Shown one piece after another: positions 51,587-63,072 of a DNA stretch of 64,000 nt (position 1 is its first letter; every line of letters starts with the position of its first letter). The stretch spans positions 16,919,915 through 16,983,914 of the forward strand of contig NC_058165.1 of NCBI RefSeq assembly GCF_020080835.1. The letters run 5' to 3'. The translations under genes were made by a program, and so were the position numbers. The notes beneath the pieces were generated by a model. The model made no database searches. It saw only the letters and a list, made by a program, of their open reading frames with translations, and was not told the origin of the DNA. Source of the DNA: Cotesia glomerata. Its lineage: Eukaryota; Arthropoda; Insecta; Hymenoptera; Braconidae.

Positions 51587-54566
51587 CACGCATACTCAAC
51601 GCAAACCTGAATAGATGTGCGTTGGCGCAAAATTTACTTCGCCAGCGAGTCTTTGAAGAGAGGATCGACGTTTGCTTCATCTGTGAGCAATATCTAAACC
51701 TCCAAGATAGAGCATGGTTCGCAGACAAAACTGGCACGGCGGCAATCTGGATTGCAAATACAAAGAACGTTACCACCATCAACAGCGGAAGTGGAGCAGG
51801 TTTTGTCTGGATTCAAACCCCCATAACCTACTTCATGAGCGTCTATCTCTCACCTAACGAAGGGATTAGTGTGTTCCGACAGAAACTGGCAAATATAGAG
51901 GATGTGATCACCAAGTTCGACGGCGAAGTTATCGTAGCTGGTGACTTCAATGCTAAATCGGCTGAATGGGGCGCTGATTTCTCCGACACCAGAGGCAACG
52001 AGGTCGCTGACGTCGTGGCTAGACTCGACCTCATAGTGCTAAATACTGGGAGCACCACGACTTTCAGAAGACCGGGGTACCAAGAGTCCATCCTCGACAT
52101 TTCGTTGGCGACTCCAAACATTGCCAACATGATTGAAAACTGGACAGTATCCGAAAAATACAGTGGCAGTGATCACCAGTTCGTGACATTTAACGTTGGA
52201 TTGGCATCTGCTCCGGTACCACAACACGACCTTTCTAAGCGAAAGTGGAATGTCAGGAAGCTTGATCCAGAGGCACTGCGAGCTTCACTTGCACGGAGCT
52301 GGTCTACCCTTCAGAACAACCCGACTCCGGATACTTGCAGCGAGACAGAAAGGACAGTACTAAATACGATGAAGGAGATTTCCGCCGCATGTGACGCCTC
52401 TATGCCGCGGTTGAAAAACCGGAGTTTTCGCAGGCCGGCGTACTGGTGGTCAACAGACATAGCGGAACTTCGCAAAATGTGCCATCAACTACGTCGCCGC
52501 GCAACGAGAGCCGCCAAACGCTCCCCAAGCCAGGACTTGTATTCAAAAGAGTACAAGCAGGCCAAAAGATGCTAAATCGAGCCATCAAAGCAAGTAAAAG
52601 CAAAGTTGTGGAAAGAGATCTGCAACGATCTCGACAATGACATCTGGGGTAAAGCCTACCAAATTGTCGCCAAACGACTTGGAAAGGCTTCACCAGAGGC
52701 GCCGAAGTCTCCAGCCTTAATGGATAGCATCGTAGCGGAGCTTTTCCCCAAACACCCGCCGCGGGAGAAGAAACACTACACTAAAAACAACGAAGTAACG
52801 CCCTTCACAACTAAGGAACTACAAGACGCGGCCAAGTCACTCAAAACAGGAAAGGCACCTGGACCTGATGGCATCCCGGCATCGGTGATCAAGATTATAG
52901 CCCTGGAATACCCAGACTTACTCCTGAACACCTACAACGCATGCTTGGCAACTGGCACCTTTTCCGCGGTCTGGAAACGGCAGAGATTGGTTCTCTTAGA
53001 CAAAGGTAAGGACACCTTCGTCGTTTAGACCACTCTGTATGCTAGACATTGCTGGAAAACTGCTCGAGAAGCTCATACAAGGGAGACTTCGCGACGACAT
53101 CGACCGTGCTGGAGGTTTTGCCACCAACCAGCATGGCTTCCGGAAAGGTCATTCGACAGTCGGAGCGATCAAGAAAGTCATAAAGACAACAACACAAGCA
53201 TGGTCTGGTAGCCTCAAAGCTCGTAAAGTATGTCTTCTCCTCACGCTAGATGTCAAAAACGCATTTAACAGCGCAAATTGGGGAGACATTTTAGACGCTC
53301 TGGAGCACAAGTTTGACGCGGAGCCAGAAAATCTGGCACTAGTCGACAACTACCTTGACGATAGAAAGCTAATAGTGGAAACTACTGAAGGCCCACAAAA
53401 AATACGCCATAACGGCTGGCGTGCCGCAAGGCTCAATAATGGGGCCTGATGTATGGAACGCAGACTACGACGAGCTTCTTGAAATCCCGTTGCCAGAGCA
53501 AGTAGAGCTAACAGGCTTTGCAGACGACGTTGCAGCCACTATAGTGGCGGACAGCGTGGAAGAGGCCGAACTGCTAGTTCGGGAAACCATCGACACCGTC
53601 GAGACTTGGCTCGATAAGCATCACCTGAAACTCGCCAAACAGAAAACCGAGATGGTCGTTTTGACCCGTCAAAAATGGTTTCCAAAACCATTCGCTATGG
53701 ACATGGGAGGAACAACGCTGACGTCAACAAAGGCCCTGCGGTATCTAGGGGTAATGATAGACGAGAAACTATCTTTCCGTGAACACCTCGACAGTGCATG
53801 CAAGAAAGCCAGCAAGACTGTGTCTAGCCTAGCACGAATTATGACCAACACCATGGGACCAAGAACAAAAAAGAGAAGAGTTCTTCTAGAAGCAGTCCAC
53901 TCGGTACTGCTTTATGGAGCGGAGATATGGGCAGACATATTAAAGCAGAAGACCTACCGGCGAAAGATCGCAGCAGTACAGCGGCGAGGCGCTCTCAGGG
54001 TTGCCTGCGCCTACCGCACAGTTTCCGAAGCGGCTGTATTGGTCATTGCAGGAGCCGCGCCCATCGACCTATTAGCGTTCGAAAGAGCAAAACTCTATGA
54101 CGCTAAAGACAGTGATGATAACATGAAGGACGCAAGAACGAGGATAAAGGCGGAAACGCAGCAAGAGTGGCAGGACCGATGGACATCGGGAGAGACGGGC
54201 AGATGGACGGCGCGCCTGATCCCAAACATCAACGTCTGGCTCTCTCGGAAGCACGGGGATACGGACTTCTTCCTGACCCAGCTATTGACGGGACATGGGC
54301 AGTTCAATGCCTATCTTTTCAAGATGGGTTTGCACAGCACACCAACGTGCAAATACTGCCCGGATAAAATCGACGACTCCGAGCACACATTCTTCGAGTG
54401 TGCTCGATGGAAGGACTACAGAAGAAACACTGAAGAGATCATAGGCACCAGGCTCTCCCCCTCAAGCCTGGTGACCTATATGATCAAACAAGAGGAAAAC
54501 TGGTCAGCTGTTGCAGTTTATGCACAGCACCTCCTGAAAGACAAAATCGCAGAAAGGGACCAGTAG
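51583..54566 (+). pseudogene. ORF2 (endonuclease plus reverse transcriptase) of the same element, frameshifted
   Basis: Starts at ATG 51583 overlapping the ORF1 stop. APE-type endonuclease: MTRILNANLNRC, VCFICEQYL, VIVAGDFNAKSAEWG, GYQESILDISLA and SGSDHQFVTF (to about 52200). The RT follows: GKAPGPDGIPASVIKII, GFRKGHSTVGAI, LLTLDVKNAFNS, AGVPQGSIMGP and catalytic FADD (about 53517-53530), then a C-terminal CCHC-type motif (CKYCPDKIDDSEHTFFEC). The frame is lost and regained: near 52565 and 52605 (a compensating pair), near 53015, and near 53405. All domains are otherwise recognisable, so the copy is young but inactive unless the frame breaks are sequencing errors. Confidence 0.88.
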
Positions 54567-54787
54567 CCAGGAGTAGGCGTCGTGAGACGCAGCACGACTG
54601 GATTGAAGTAATGCTAACGCGGTTCCAATCCAGTCCTCCCCGTACCATCTAGGGGAGAGGGAAGAGGAATGTTTTTTAGTGGGTAAAATCTCCACACTAC
54701 CGACTATCGATATCTGCCGGAAGATGGGCGGCAGAGTTAACGATACCGGTGTCTTTTGAAGATCTTTTTTCGTACCTCTTTATAAAA

Positions 54788-54804
<17 letters not shown>
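54567..54804 (+). mobile_element. 3' UTR and poly(A) tail of the R1-like element
   Basis: About 215 bp of moderately GC-rich 3' UTR ending in TATA and a 21-base A run (54784-54804), immediately followed by (CA)n. The tail marks target-primed reverse transcription. Confidence 0.8.

Positions 54805-54848
<44 letters not shown>
54805..54848 (+). repeat. (CA)n microsatellite, right side of the insertion
   Basis: About 22 CA units abutting the poly(A) tail; the element therefore sits inside one (AC)n tract. Confidence 0.95.
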
Positions 54849-54852
<4 letters not shown>

Positions 54853-55233
54853 GACGTACGGACATCATCGTAAAAATAGTCAGGGAAGCTTCCTGTGACC
54901 TTCAAACGTCGAGATTTGATGAAAACTCGATTTTTGTAAAACGGGGTGAAAACAATAACTTCCCGATTTTTGAAAATCTGAGATTTTTAGTGGGAAGTTA
55001 AAAATTTAACTCAAATAATGGATTTTTTCACAAGTTACAGTGTTTCCGGGTTTCACACATGACGGACAGGAAAATTTTTTGACCTATTTTGGTGTTTTTT
55101 TCCAATTCTATTGCAGTAAATCAATTTTTAAAAAGTATGAAATTAATCTCCATTAAATTATCTCGACAATAGTATGCAAAATATCTTGATTCCGTGAACT
55201 AACAAGGCTATAATAATAAAAATAGCCGCCAAA
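54849..55233. other. Right flank of the (AC)n-containing repeat
   Basis: tacagacgtacggacatcat and cttcctgtgaccttcaaacg phrases typical of the dispersed repeat whose left half precedes 49891. No gene. Confidence 0.4.
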
Positions 55234-56796
55234 ATGAGGCGAAAAAAATTTTTCGATCGTAAAGCACTCTCTGATGCTTCGCATCATGAGTCGTGCAAAA
55301 AGGGTTGGGTGTCAGCACTCGTACTGTGCGCACTTTGGAGTAAGCTTGCAGCTATTGGTATTTGTCCTAAGCTTATTAATATTCTCATAAAATTCTATGC
55401 CGCCATCAAGTTGTTTATCAAATCTAACAACATCCTCTCGGAACCGATTGAAGTCACTGAAGGAGTACTACAAGGGGAAGTTCGGAGCCCGCTTCTCTTC
55501 CTCTTTTACATCAGTGACATGGTGTCTTTTTTTGAAAGCCGTGAATGCAAAGGTCTAAACTTAAACGGAGTTACTGAAATCATGCTCCTTGGATTTGCTG
55601 ACGATACAACGACAGTTACATATTCAGCCTACAATCTTGCTAAAATCTTGAAGGTTCTTGAAAAATACTGCGATACGAACAATCTTGTTGTAAATATTAA
55701 AAAAACAAAAATTCTAGCTTGTAAACCCTCTGGAAGACCCAGCCGCAAGCTGTGCACTTTTCTTTACAAAGGCCTGAGCATTGAAATCGTTAAATCGTAC
55801 GTCTACCTGGGCATTCCGTTTTCCTCTTCCACTTCAGGGTGCCTAGCAGCTGAAGCGGCGACTAAAAAAGCAAAAATTGCTATAGGTGCAGTCTTGGCAA
55901 TTCTAGCTCGCCTCAAATCTGACACCTGGCCAAGCAAATTGAAGTTATTTAGCAGTTTGGTTAAAGCCACACTACTTTACCAAGCACACATATGGGCTTT
56001 GGATCCAAACATCTTGGAAAAACTTGAATCAGCGCATTTATATTTCTTCAAGAAACTTTTTTCGCTCCCAAGGTGTACTCCCAACTATGCACTGAGGCTG
56101 CAAATTGGTATAAATCATATCTCCACGGAGGTTGTCAAGAAAGCAATGGACTGGGTAATCCGAATCCTTAAGATGTCGGACTCTCGCCTACCAAAAAAGT
56201 GCCTTCTTAGACTTGCACAAACACAAATACACGATCAGGAAAAATTTAATTGGATTTTACGCTTTAAGACTCTCCTTAGGCCGATCAACGAAGATGGAAT
56301 GCTTGATAATCTATCTCTTCCCATATGGCTGAGTCGTCGAGATACGATCCCACGAAAATATCGCGATTACAAAAAGAATCTAGACATCAATAGATACAAC
56401 CAGTCGAACATGCTACAATTTATCCTTGCTAATCACTTAACTCCAGCTCGTTTATTGCTAATTAATCCACACAAATTGGTAAAACCTAAGATTCAGCTCA
56501 AACTAGCTTGTGCTCTGGCATTCAACTTAACGCTTAACGGCATAACACATAGATTTAAACCTGACCGAATATGTATTCAATGTCATCTTTTTACCGAAGA
56601 AACTGCAGCACACATTCTGGTCGAATGCCCTGCCTATGAACACCTCCGACGTCAACATTTGCAACAATGGATGCCAACGGATGACCCCAGTTCAATACTT
56701 GACTCAGAATCTCTAGCATCAACTAAGGCACTTTTTTCCTATTTATGCGCAGCAGTCTCCCTCAGGAACAACAATACTTCCACTCTGAATATCTAA
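55234..56796 (+). CDS. Non-LTR reverse transcriptase fragment, 520 codons open
   Basis: From about residue 34 (LWSKLAAIGICPKLI) onward this is a LINE-type RT starting around domain 3-4: VTEGVLQGEVRSPLLFLFYI, LLGFADDTTTV (catalytic ADD), LVVNIKKTKILACKPSG and YVYLGIPFSSS. A long helical C-terminal region follows, with a CCHC motif (CIQCHLFTEETAAHILVEC, about residues 449-467) as in R1/Jockey/I-group elements. The first 33 residues do not look like RT; they come from the sequence at the truncation junction, which holds a GATGCTTCGCATC mini-palindrome. Endonuclease and RT domains 0-2 are missing, so although the frame is unbroken it is a 5'-truncated LINE copy, ending in a (TAAA)n tail at about 56922-56947. 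It differs from the 11681-12754 RT. Confidence 0.85.
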   Translation: MRRKKFFDRKALSDASHHESCKKGWVSALVLCALWSKLAAIGICPKLINILIKFYAAIKLFIKSNNILSEPIEVTEGVLQGEVRSPLLFLFYISDMVSFFESRECKGLNLNGVTEIMLLGFADDTTTVTYSAYNLAKILKVLEKYCDTNNLVVNIKKTKILACKPSGRPSRKLCTFLYKGLSIEIVKSYVYLGIPFSSSTSGCLAAEAATKKAKIAIGAVLAILARLKSDTWPSKLKLFSSLVKATLLYQAHIWALDPNILEKLESAHLYFFKKLFSLPRCTPNYALRLQIGINHISTEVVKKAMDWVIRILKMSDSRLPKKCLLRLAQTQIHDQEKFNWILRFKTLLRPINEDGMLDNLSLPIWLSRRDTIPRKYRDYKKNLDINRYNQSNMLQFILANHLTPARLLLINPHKLVKPKIQLKLACALAFNLTLNGITHRFKPDRICIQCHLFTEETAAHILVECPAYEHLRRQHLQQWMPTDDPSSILDSESLASTKALFSYLCAAVSLRNNNTSTLNI

Positions 56797-57142
56797 CCCA
56801 ACCTTAGATCGCTTAAATGTATAAATGTATAAATATATATATCACTTGAAATTGCATATGACACCTAATCATAATTGTACCGTACATCAAGGATTACCTT
56901 CCTAAAAATCGTACGTAAATTTAATAAATAAATAAATAAATAAATAATTATTTAAAAAAAATTAAAAACGTCAGCTAACTTTAGCGAGATTGTAATTTTA
57001 TACTATCAAAAAGTAAATAATCAAAAAAAGTTGTGTAGTGCTAAAAGTATTTGAATACTTGAAGAAAAAGCATAATCATTTAAGATTACTTGAAGAATCA
57101 TCAGAATCATTTAGGATAATTCAGATAATTCAAGGAATTGGC

Positions 57143-57988
57143 ATAGAGATGTGCATTTACCGGTATTTTGATTTTATGTGACGAGACTGTCATAAATACT
57201 GTTTTGTGACGGTAAGTGACGTCACAAATTTTTTTTCAACACGTTTGTTGTGCAAATGACGGTCACAAGCCCGGTCACAATTGTTACCGTCAAATACAAC
57301 TACGTAGACATTCCGTGACAGTTTTTTTTACAAAAATGATTTAATTATTTGGGAAGTATTTTTCTGAAAGATAATAAGAGGTTTGATAAAAAATAAAATG
57401 TCAAATTAGGATGAGTATAATTTGTTAAAGGATGAATAACGAAATTTAAATAATTTTATTATTTAAAACTTTGCTTGAAATTAACAAATAATAATATTTT
57501 TTTCTTCGGATATTTTTATTATCATAAAATCTTAGTTGTTAGGTTTAATAAAAAAATAATTTTAATTATTTGTTTACGTATAATATTTAAATAAATATTA
57601 ATTTAATTTCATAAAACTCTAATCTCTTTAGTTGATTCACATAGCTGTGTGCATAAATTTTAAGTTGACAAGGACAAAATAAACTCTACATAATCGCTAA
57701 AATACCCTGAATAAAAAAAAGTATTGAGACAAAAAAAAAAGTATTGAGACAAAGAAAAAAGTATTGAAAAGTATTAGATTGATTAGAAAACTAATACTTT
57801 TCAATACTTCTTTCTTTGTCTCAATACTTTCTTTTTATCAGGGTACATTATTATTTATGATTGAAGTTAATTCCACTAGATGGCGATAGTTTGTGACCGT
57901 CTTGTCATGATACTGTCGGTCACAAAACCGTTTTGTGACGGTAAAAAGTCTGTAAAATTACTCGTCGCGTGACCAGTGTACATCTCTA
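57143..57988. mobile_element. hAT-like MITE with 8-bp target duplication
   Basis: TAGAGATGTGCATTTACCGG at the left and an inverse ending TGTACATCTCTA at the right; AATTGGCA is duplicated at 57135-57142 and 57989-57996. Eight-bp duplications and A/G-rich short ends with GATG are typical of hAT. Sub-terminal tgtgacggt/accgtcaca words occur in both orientations. No ORF. Confidence 0.85.
57702..57845. mobile_element. Small palindromic repeat nested in the hAT-like MITE
   Basis: TACCCTGAATAAAAAAAAGT to its inverse ACTTTCTTTTTATCAGGGTA; the interior is (aaagtattgagac)n and its inverse, making one long hairpin. Confidence 0.7.
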
Positions 57989-57996
57989 AATTGGCA

Positions 57997-60313
57997 GTGT
58001 GATGTAGCAGCACATGCCGCCATCTACATAGGATATAAATTAGCGGTTTATTTAAATTCAAATCAAACAAATGATTGATTAATAATATAATTATAAGAAT
58101 AATTATTTGTAGAGAAATAATAAGAATAATATTAAGAACATCGTAACAAAGAAAATAAAACATGTAATTCTTAAATATAGAATGGTCACTCGAGAGGAAA
58201 ATAAAATATAATATCCCGAGAAAAGCTATAAAAGGAGAAACTAAAATCTTAAATAACAAATACATCTTTGTTTCTTAGAGACTCTAGCAAAATACTACAA
58301 TTTATGACCTTGAATAAAGGACTCTATTATCCTAGGCTAAACTAAATATTCCCTTTTTTTATGGCTTTTCTTCTAACCAGGCAACGACTACGACTCCATG
58401 TGTTAAACACATGGCTAGTTTCACTTTTTCGAGAGAAAACTAAGCGAAGGCGTCGCTTTTATTTTGAGTCCCACTCTTGAAGAAATCGACCAATTAGAAA
58501 CAATTCTTATAATAAATCCAACCCCTAAAGCTAAAATCTCCCCTCTAAAATAAGTTATTAACTCGATGTAAAACTTAGAAAAATTAAGACATAGCAGTAA
58601 GCAAGTAACTCCTGTATATGAAACATCTTACAATATATCCCATATAACTTGCATATAAAATCTCATCATTCATAATACCAAATACCAAATCCTCATCCTA
58701 ACTAGTATAAGTTAATAATAATATTAATTATTATTCATGAAAGTCCGTAATAGGAATACTTTCGTATTCTTTAGCGAATTTTAAAGAGCCTGCCGATCTG
58801 AGCCGAGTCAAACTATAATATTGAGACATCTACAGCAGTAAAAACTTACTAAACATCGGATCAGATCATAACAGCAGCAAGTGACCCAGACGTTGCCGAT
58901 AAATTGAAGACAATCGGTAAGTCATCAGTAATTTTCTACATAACCGATCGTCGCTCAGTAAGCAACCAGCTCTCTTCCGATAAGCTCTGTGATAATCATT
59001 GCACATATCATACATCAATACAAAGCAATACTAGCTAAATAGAAAAAAAACCACTTACTAATTATTATACGGTAATGTAAAATTTATGTTTATAAAATTT
59101 ACAAATGTAATAACTCGGTTGTTAGAAATGTTTCAAAGATTTAGGTTCGCCTCCTTGAAATTGACGGATTGCATTGAAACCTTAATAGGTCTATCATGAT
59201 TCCGATAAATAATTCATAAACTTATGAAGTTATGAGTAATAACCCACAGTAATTTAACGATAATAATGATTCTTTGCTGTAAATAAATTTTAAATGATAA
59301 CTTTATAATAATTATCGTACGACAGTTATAAAACTGCTCGTATTTTAACTACACACGTTTAAAGTAATCTGATTTAATTTACATAAGCGACTTTTATTTT
59401 TATTCTTTATATTTCTAGATAACTACCCATGTTGTTGCTAAGAATAACAATAATTATTCATATCACTAAATACACAAGCGAATTATTCTGTTAAAAAATA
59501 GGCTGCCGAACGAAATACAATTGCGCATTGCGGAAAGTGAAATAAAAAAAAAGAATCACTTGAGTAAGAAGGATGACATTGAATTTTTCTATCACTTTTG
59601 ATATATTACTCGCCGGTTTAGTTTCTATTTTAAACAATCAGTAAATAAAATCTATTTTATAATAATTTCTCTTAAGTAATAAAATTTTTTGCAATTACAT
59701 CCAAGTATTAGAAAGTTTTGTAAATTGTATGCGTGCATAAAGATATTAGTTTTCATAAATTATTATCATAATTTATTATTTATTACTTAGGACTTATATA
59801 AAAATTATCTGAATAAATAACGAATATCACAATGTGATATAAAAAATAAATTATTTAATTCTTCAAACTGTTGTTTCCGAAAAATATGATGAAATTCGTA
59901 AGTAATAATTATTAAAAAAATTAATATTAAATATTTATTTTATAATTTAATAATTATATATATCTAAATATTAATATAATAACCTTTGACAAATGGTATT
60001 ATCTTTTACGTGAGTCACTCTTGAAAGACCGTTATAAATTTTATGAATCTTCATGATTCACATACAGAATATATGAAAGCATTTCCTCTGAAAAGTGAAA
60101 GAACAATTCAATTGAAAAGTGAATTTCATCTGTTGATTTATTTTTATAAATAATTTTAAATTCAATTTTTTTTAATTAAAAAAATTTTTGATGAAAATTA
60201 AGTCTAAAAATATTTAGAATTTTTTTCATGGAAAAAATTGATACGAAAAAATTAAAAAAAAATTTTTTTCATTCACAAAAAACTATAAGAGCGCGGAAAA
60301 TCAAGATGACTCT
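57997..60313. other. No gene supported
   Basis: Moderate to low complexity, partly likely unique. A 129-codon hydrophobic frame on the minus strand at 57876-58265 overlaps the MITE end and has no domain. Confidence 0.4.
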
Positions 60314-60691
60314 GGATATCATCCTAGATTATACTCAGTGATATCTGTGGTGAAAAAAAATTTCCGATAGTAGCTAACCTAGTAACTAGTATAACCTAAA
60401 CTATACTGAGTGATATCTGGATTATACTCGTTATAATATCTCTGATTATACCGCGTGAGATTACACTGGATATAATCCGAGATAGTATCCTGTATAATTT
60501 GAATTATTCTCAGTAAAATCTTGGATTATACCCAGTGATATCTCCGGCATTTTTTTTCTAGCGCCTGCGCACTTAGAGTTATCATATTTGTTATGTATTT
60601 TAGATATTAGGATAATCAAATATTGTTTTAAATACTATCTGAAATTTTTTTTCACCACAGATATCATTGAGTATAATTTGGGATGATATCA
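60314..60691. mobile_element. MITE with GGATATCATCC ends
   Basis: Inverted ends of about 46 bp: GATATCATCCTAGATTATAC and its inverse, then tgatatctgtggtgaaaa inverted near 60340 and 60650. The interior repeats the gatatc and ggattatactcagt words. No ORF. Confidence 0.75.
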
Positions 60692-60865
60692 CACAGAAAG
60701 AAAAATTTCTATTCCAGTCAACCGTTTTCCTAATTTTTTTTTTTTGATTTTATGGTTCAAAATTTGTAAAAATTGATCTGATTTTGACAGTATTCTTAAT
60801 GCGTTGTGAAAAAACTCGTCTGATTTAGAATTGTAGTTAATTACTTTTAACTGAAAAAAAGACTA

Positions 60866-61487
60866 CACAGAAAGAAAAATTTTCTTGATTAAAGAACAAA
60901 ATTCTTGCCTCAAGAAAATTTTTTGGGTGCCTAAAGGAAGACCGAAGTTGTGTTGACCGAAGTACAAATTTTTCTTGAAATTCTATTCTTGGTGGAAGTA
61001 ATTTTTTCAAATATAAATACTTGATACAATAAATTTTTATATTTGATCAAGATTTTTAGATACTTTAGCGAAGCAGCGCCACCTACTTTAGCTGAGAAAA
61101 AAATTTTCTCACCTTGAGAAAATTTTTCTCTTGAATATTTGATACCCATTTTATATTAATTTAGCGTACAATTATAAATATTGAATGAAAAAAAATGATG
61201 AAATATTATTTGATCTTCCCATTTGACATGTTAATCAATAAAAATATTAATGAAAATTTACTTCTATCTTTATATTAAATTTTTTGGAGCAAGAGAGAAA
61301 TTTTCTCAAGGCAAGAAAATTTACTTCTATCAAGAACTAAATTTTTTGGAGCAAAAGGCGGAATTTTTTTAAAACAAGAAGATTTTTTTGACTTAAATAA
61401 ATTTTCTCGTATCAAGATACGTATTTCTTAAAGCAAGAGAATAAATTTAGTTGGAAGAAGTGAAATTTCTTGCGTCAAAAAAAAATT
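60866..61487 (+). mobile_element. MITE F1, nearly complete uninterrupted copy
   Basis: TA-CACAGAAAGAAAA start at 60866, continuous F1 sequence to about 61487 (tgaaatttcttgcgtca), lacking the last 50 or so bases. It is the reference that reveals the insertions at 4768 and 22947-25863. Confidence 0.7.
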
Positions 61488-62936
61488 TTGCTCTTTCCAT
61501 GTGCATTTTTAAAAAAAATTTTTTAGTTTTAATGTAATAAAAAAAAAAAATTAAAAACGTCGGCTAACTTTAGGATTATAAATTTTCGATTAATTATTTA
61601 GTACAGATGAATTAAAATACTCCTCGGAATTTCTATTTATATTATACTAGATCTATCTTGTTCAAAATAGAATCTAGTGAGATACAAGCGCGAATAAAAG
61701 AGAGTTGGTTGCTTTAAACAAAGTGAAAAATGCCATTTGGGTATTTGCTATCAAAAAACTCGACAGACTGGAAAACTCAGTAATAGTAATAGTACATGTC
61801 TCACTGTTTTAGTACATAAACACATAATATAAATACGTATACATTTGTAGATATCGGAAGGAAATGTTGCAAACCCAGTCAAGGTAGCGTATTTTAGAAG
61901 TTGTTACCTTTTGTACTGACTTAGTTCTCAAGTACAATTACCATTACACTCGATTGTTGTTTTCAGGGTTCATCATTCTCCTCGTACTTTTAATGTTACT
62001 TGTATATTGTTGCATATATGTATTACATATGCATATTAGCTTGTTTGTTGGCAGTAGGTCTTTGGGGTGTGATATCAGAGTTTTAGCGAGGTATCGTATG
62101 ATAGTTCATAAGTCACTGCTAATCAATGATTCACGCCAGTTGACATAATTAATAAATTCTCGCGGTTCACCCAACTGTTAATATCTGACATCATTACATC
62201 TGTTACATCACTTTTCTTCTCGTCTAGGTCACGATTTTAATTTAATATTCATTTTAATATGTAACATTTTGTTTTTGCTCTAGAATTTTTTTAATTGATA
62301 ACTAGATTTTATGACTAATTACACTGAATATTGAGTTAAATATTAGAAAAATACGAAAAAATTACTAAAATTTTTTTTTTATAAGAAATTTAATTCTCTT
62401 TAAAAAAAAAGGTTCTTATAAATTTTCTTCTATCTCTTATCATTTACTAATAAATCCAATTTAAAGTTAAAAATTAGAATTTTTAATAAAAAATATAGGG
62501 GCATTCCATAGGGACTGGTGGGACATTTGACTCTGGAATTCCGTCAATTATAAGCTTTAATTACGTGACTGAAACTTATACTATAGTAAAATTTATCTTA
62601 TAACATAGAAGAATAACTAATTAACAACATCCCTTTGTCAAAAACCTCGATTACTTTTTAAGTTTCTCGTAATTATCATTTTACTGAGTGTGACTGGTGG
62701 GACTAAGAAAAATCCTTCTCTCTTACCGCGGTATACTTAAAGTCCGATTTCAGTTCGACATCTAAACTTTTAAAAAATACTTCCCTCTTAATACAAAATT
62801 TATTCTGGAAACATTCAATATTATGAAGAATTAGTCTGATTACCTACGTAGAAACAATTAAAAAAAATTTTTTTATTGTGACTGGTGGGACAAGTACAAA
62901 ATGTCTACATCAAGTTGTTTATTAAGGTGCCGCGAC
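61488..62936. other. No gene seen
   Basis: AT-rich with an F4 fragment near 61545-61575 (acgtcggctaacttt). A gtgactggtgggac phrase occurs twice (62690 and 62878, cf. 62510). Confidence 0.4.
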
Positions 62937-63055
62937 TGGTCAACCGACGACGTTTCAACCGCGACACTTAAACCGTAACAGTTCAACTGCGGACACTTCA
63001 ACCGGATTAAAGTTCAACCGTAAAAATTTCAACCGAACGACCGTTCAACCGTAGA
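62937..63055 (+). repeat. 15-16-bp tandem repeat on TCAACCG
   Basis: Eight units each beginning TCAACCG (one AAACCG, one TCAACTG) followed by 8-9 variable bases such as acgacgtt, cgacactt, taaaaatt. The fixed heptamer with variable filler is unusual for a simple satellite. Confidence 0.75.
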
Positions 63056-63072
63056 AATTATTATCTGATGCT

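Noticed and set aside
57876..58265. 129-codon membrane-like ORF on the minus strand
   Set aside because: Isoleucine/leucine-rich because of A/T composition; it overlaps the end of the hAT-like MITE.
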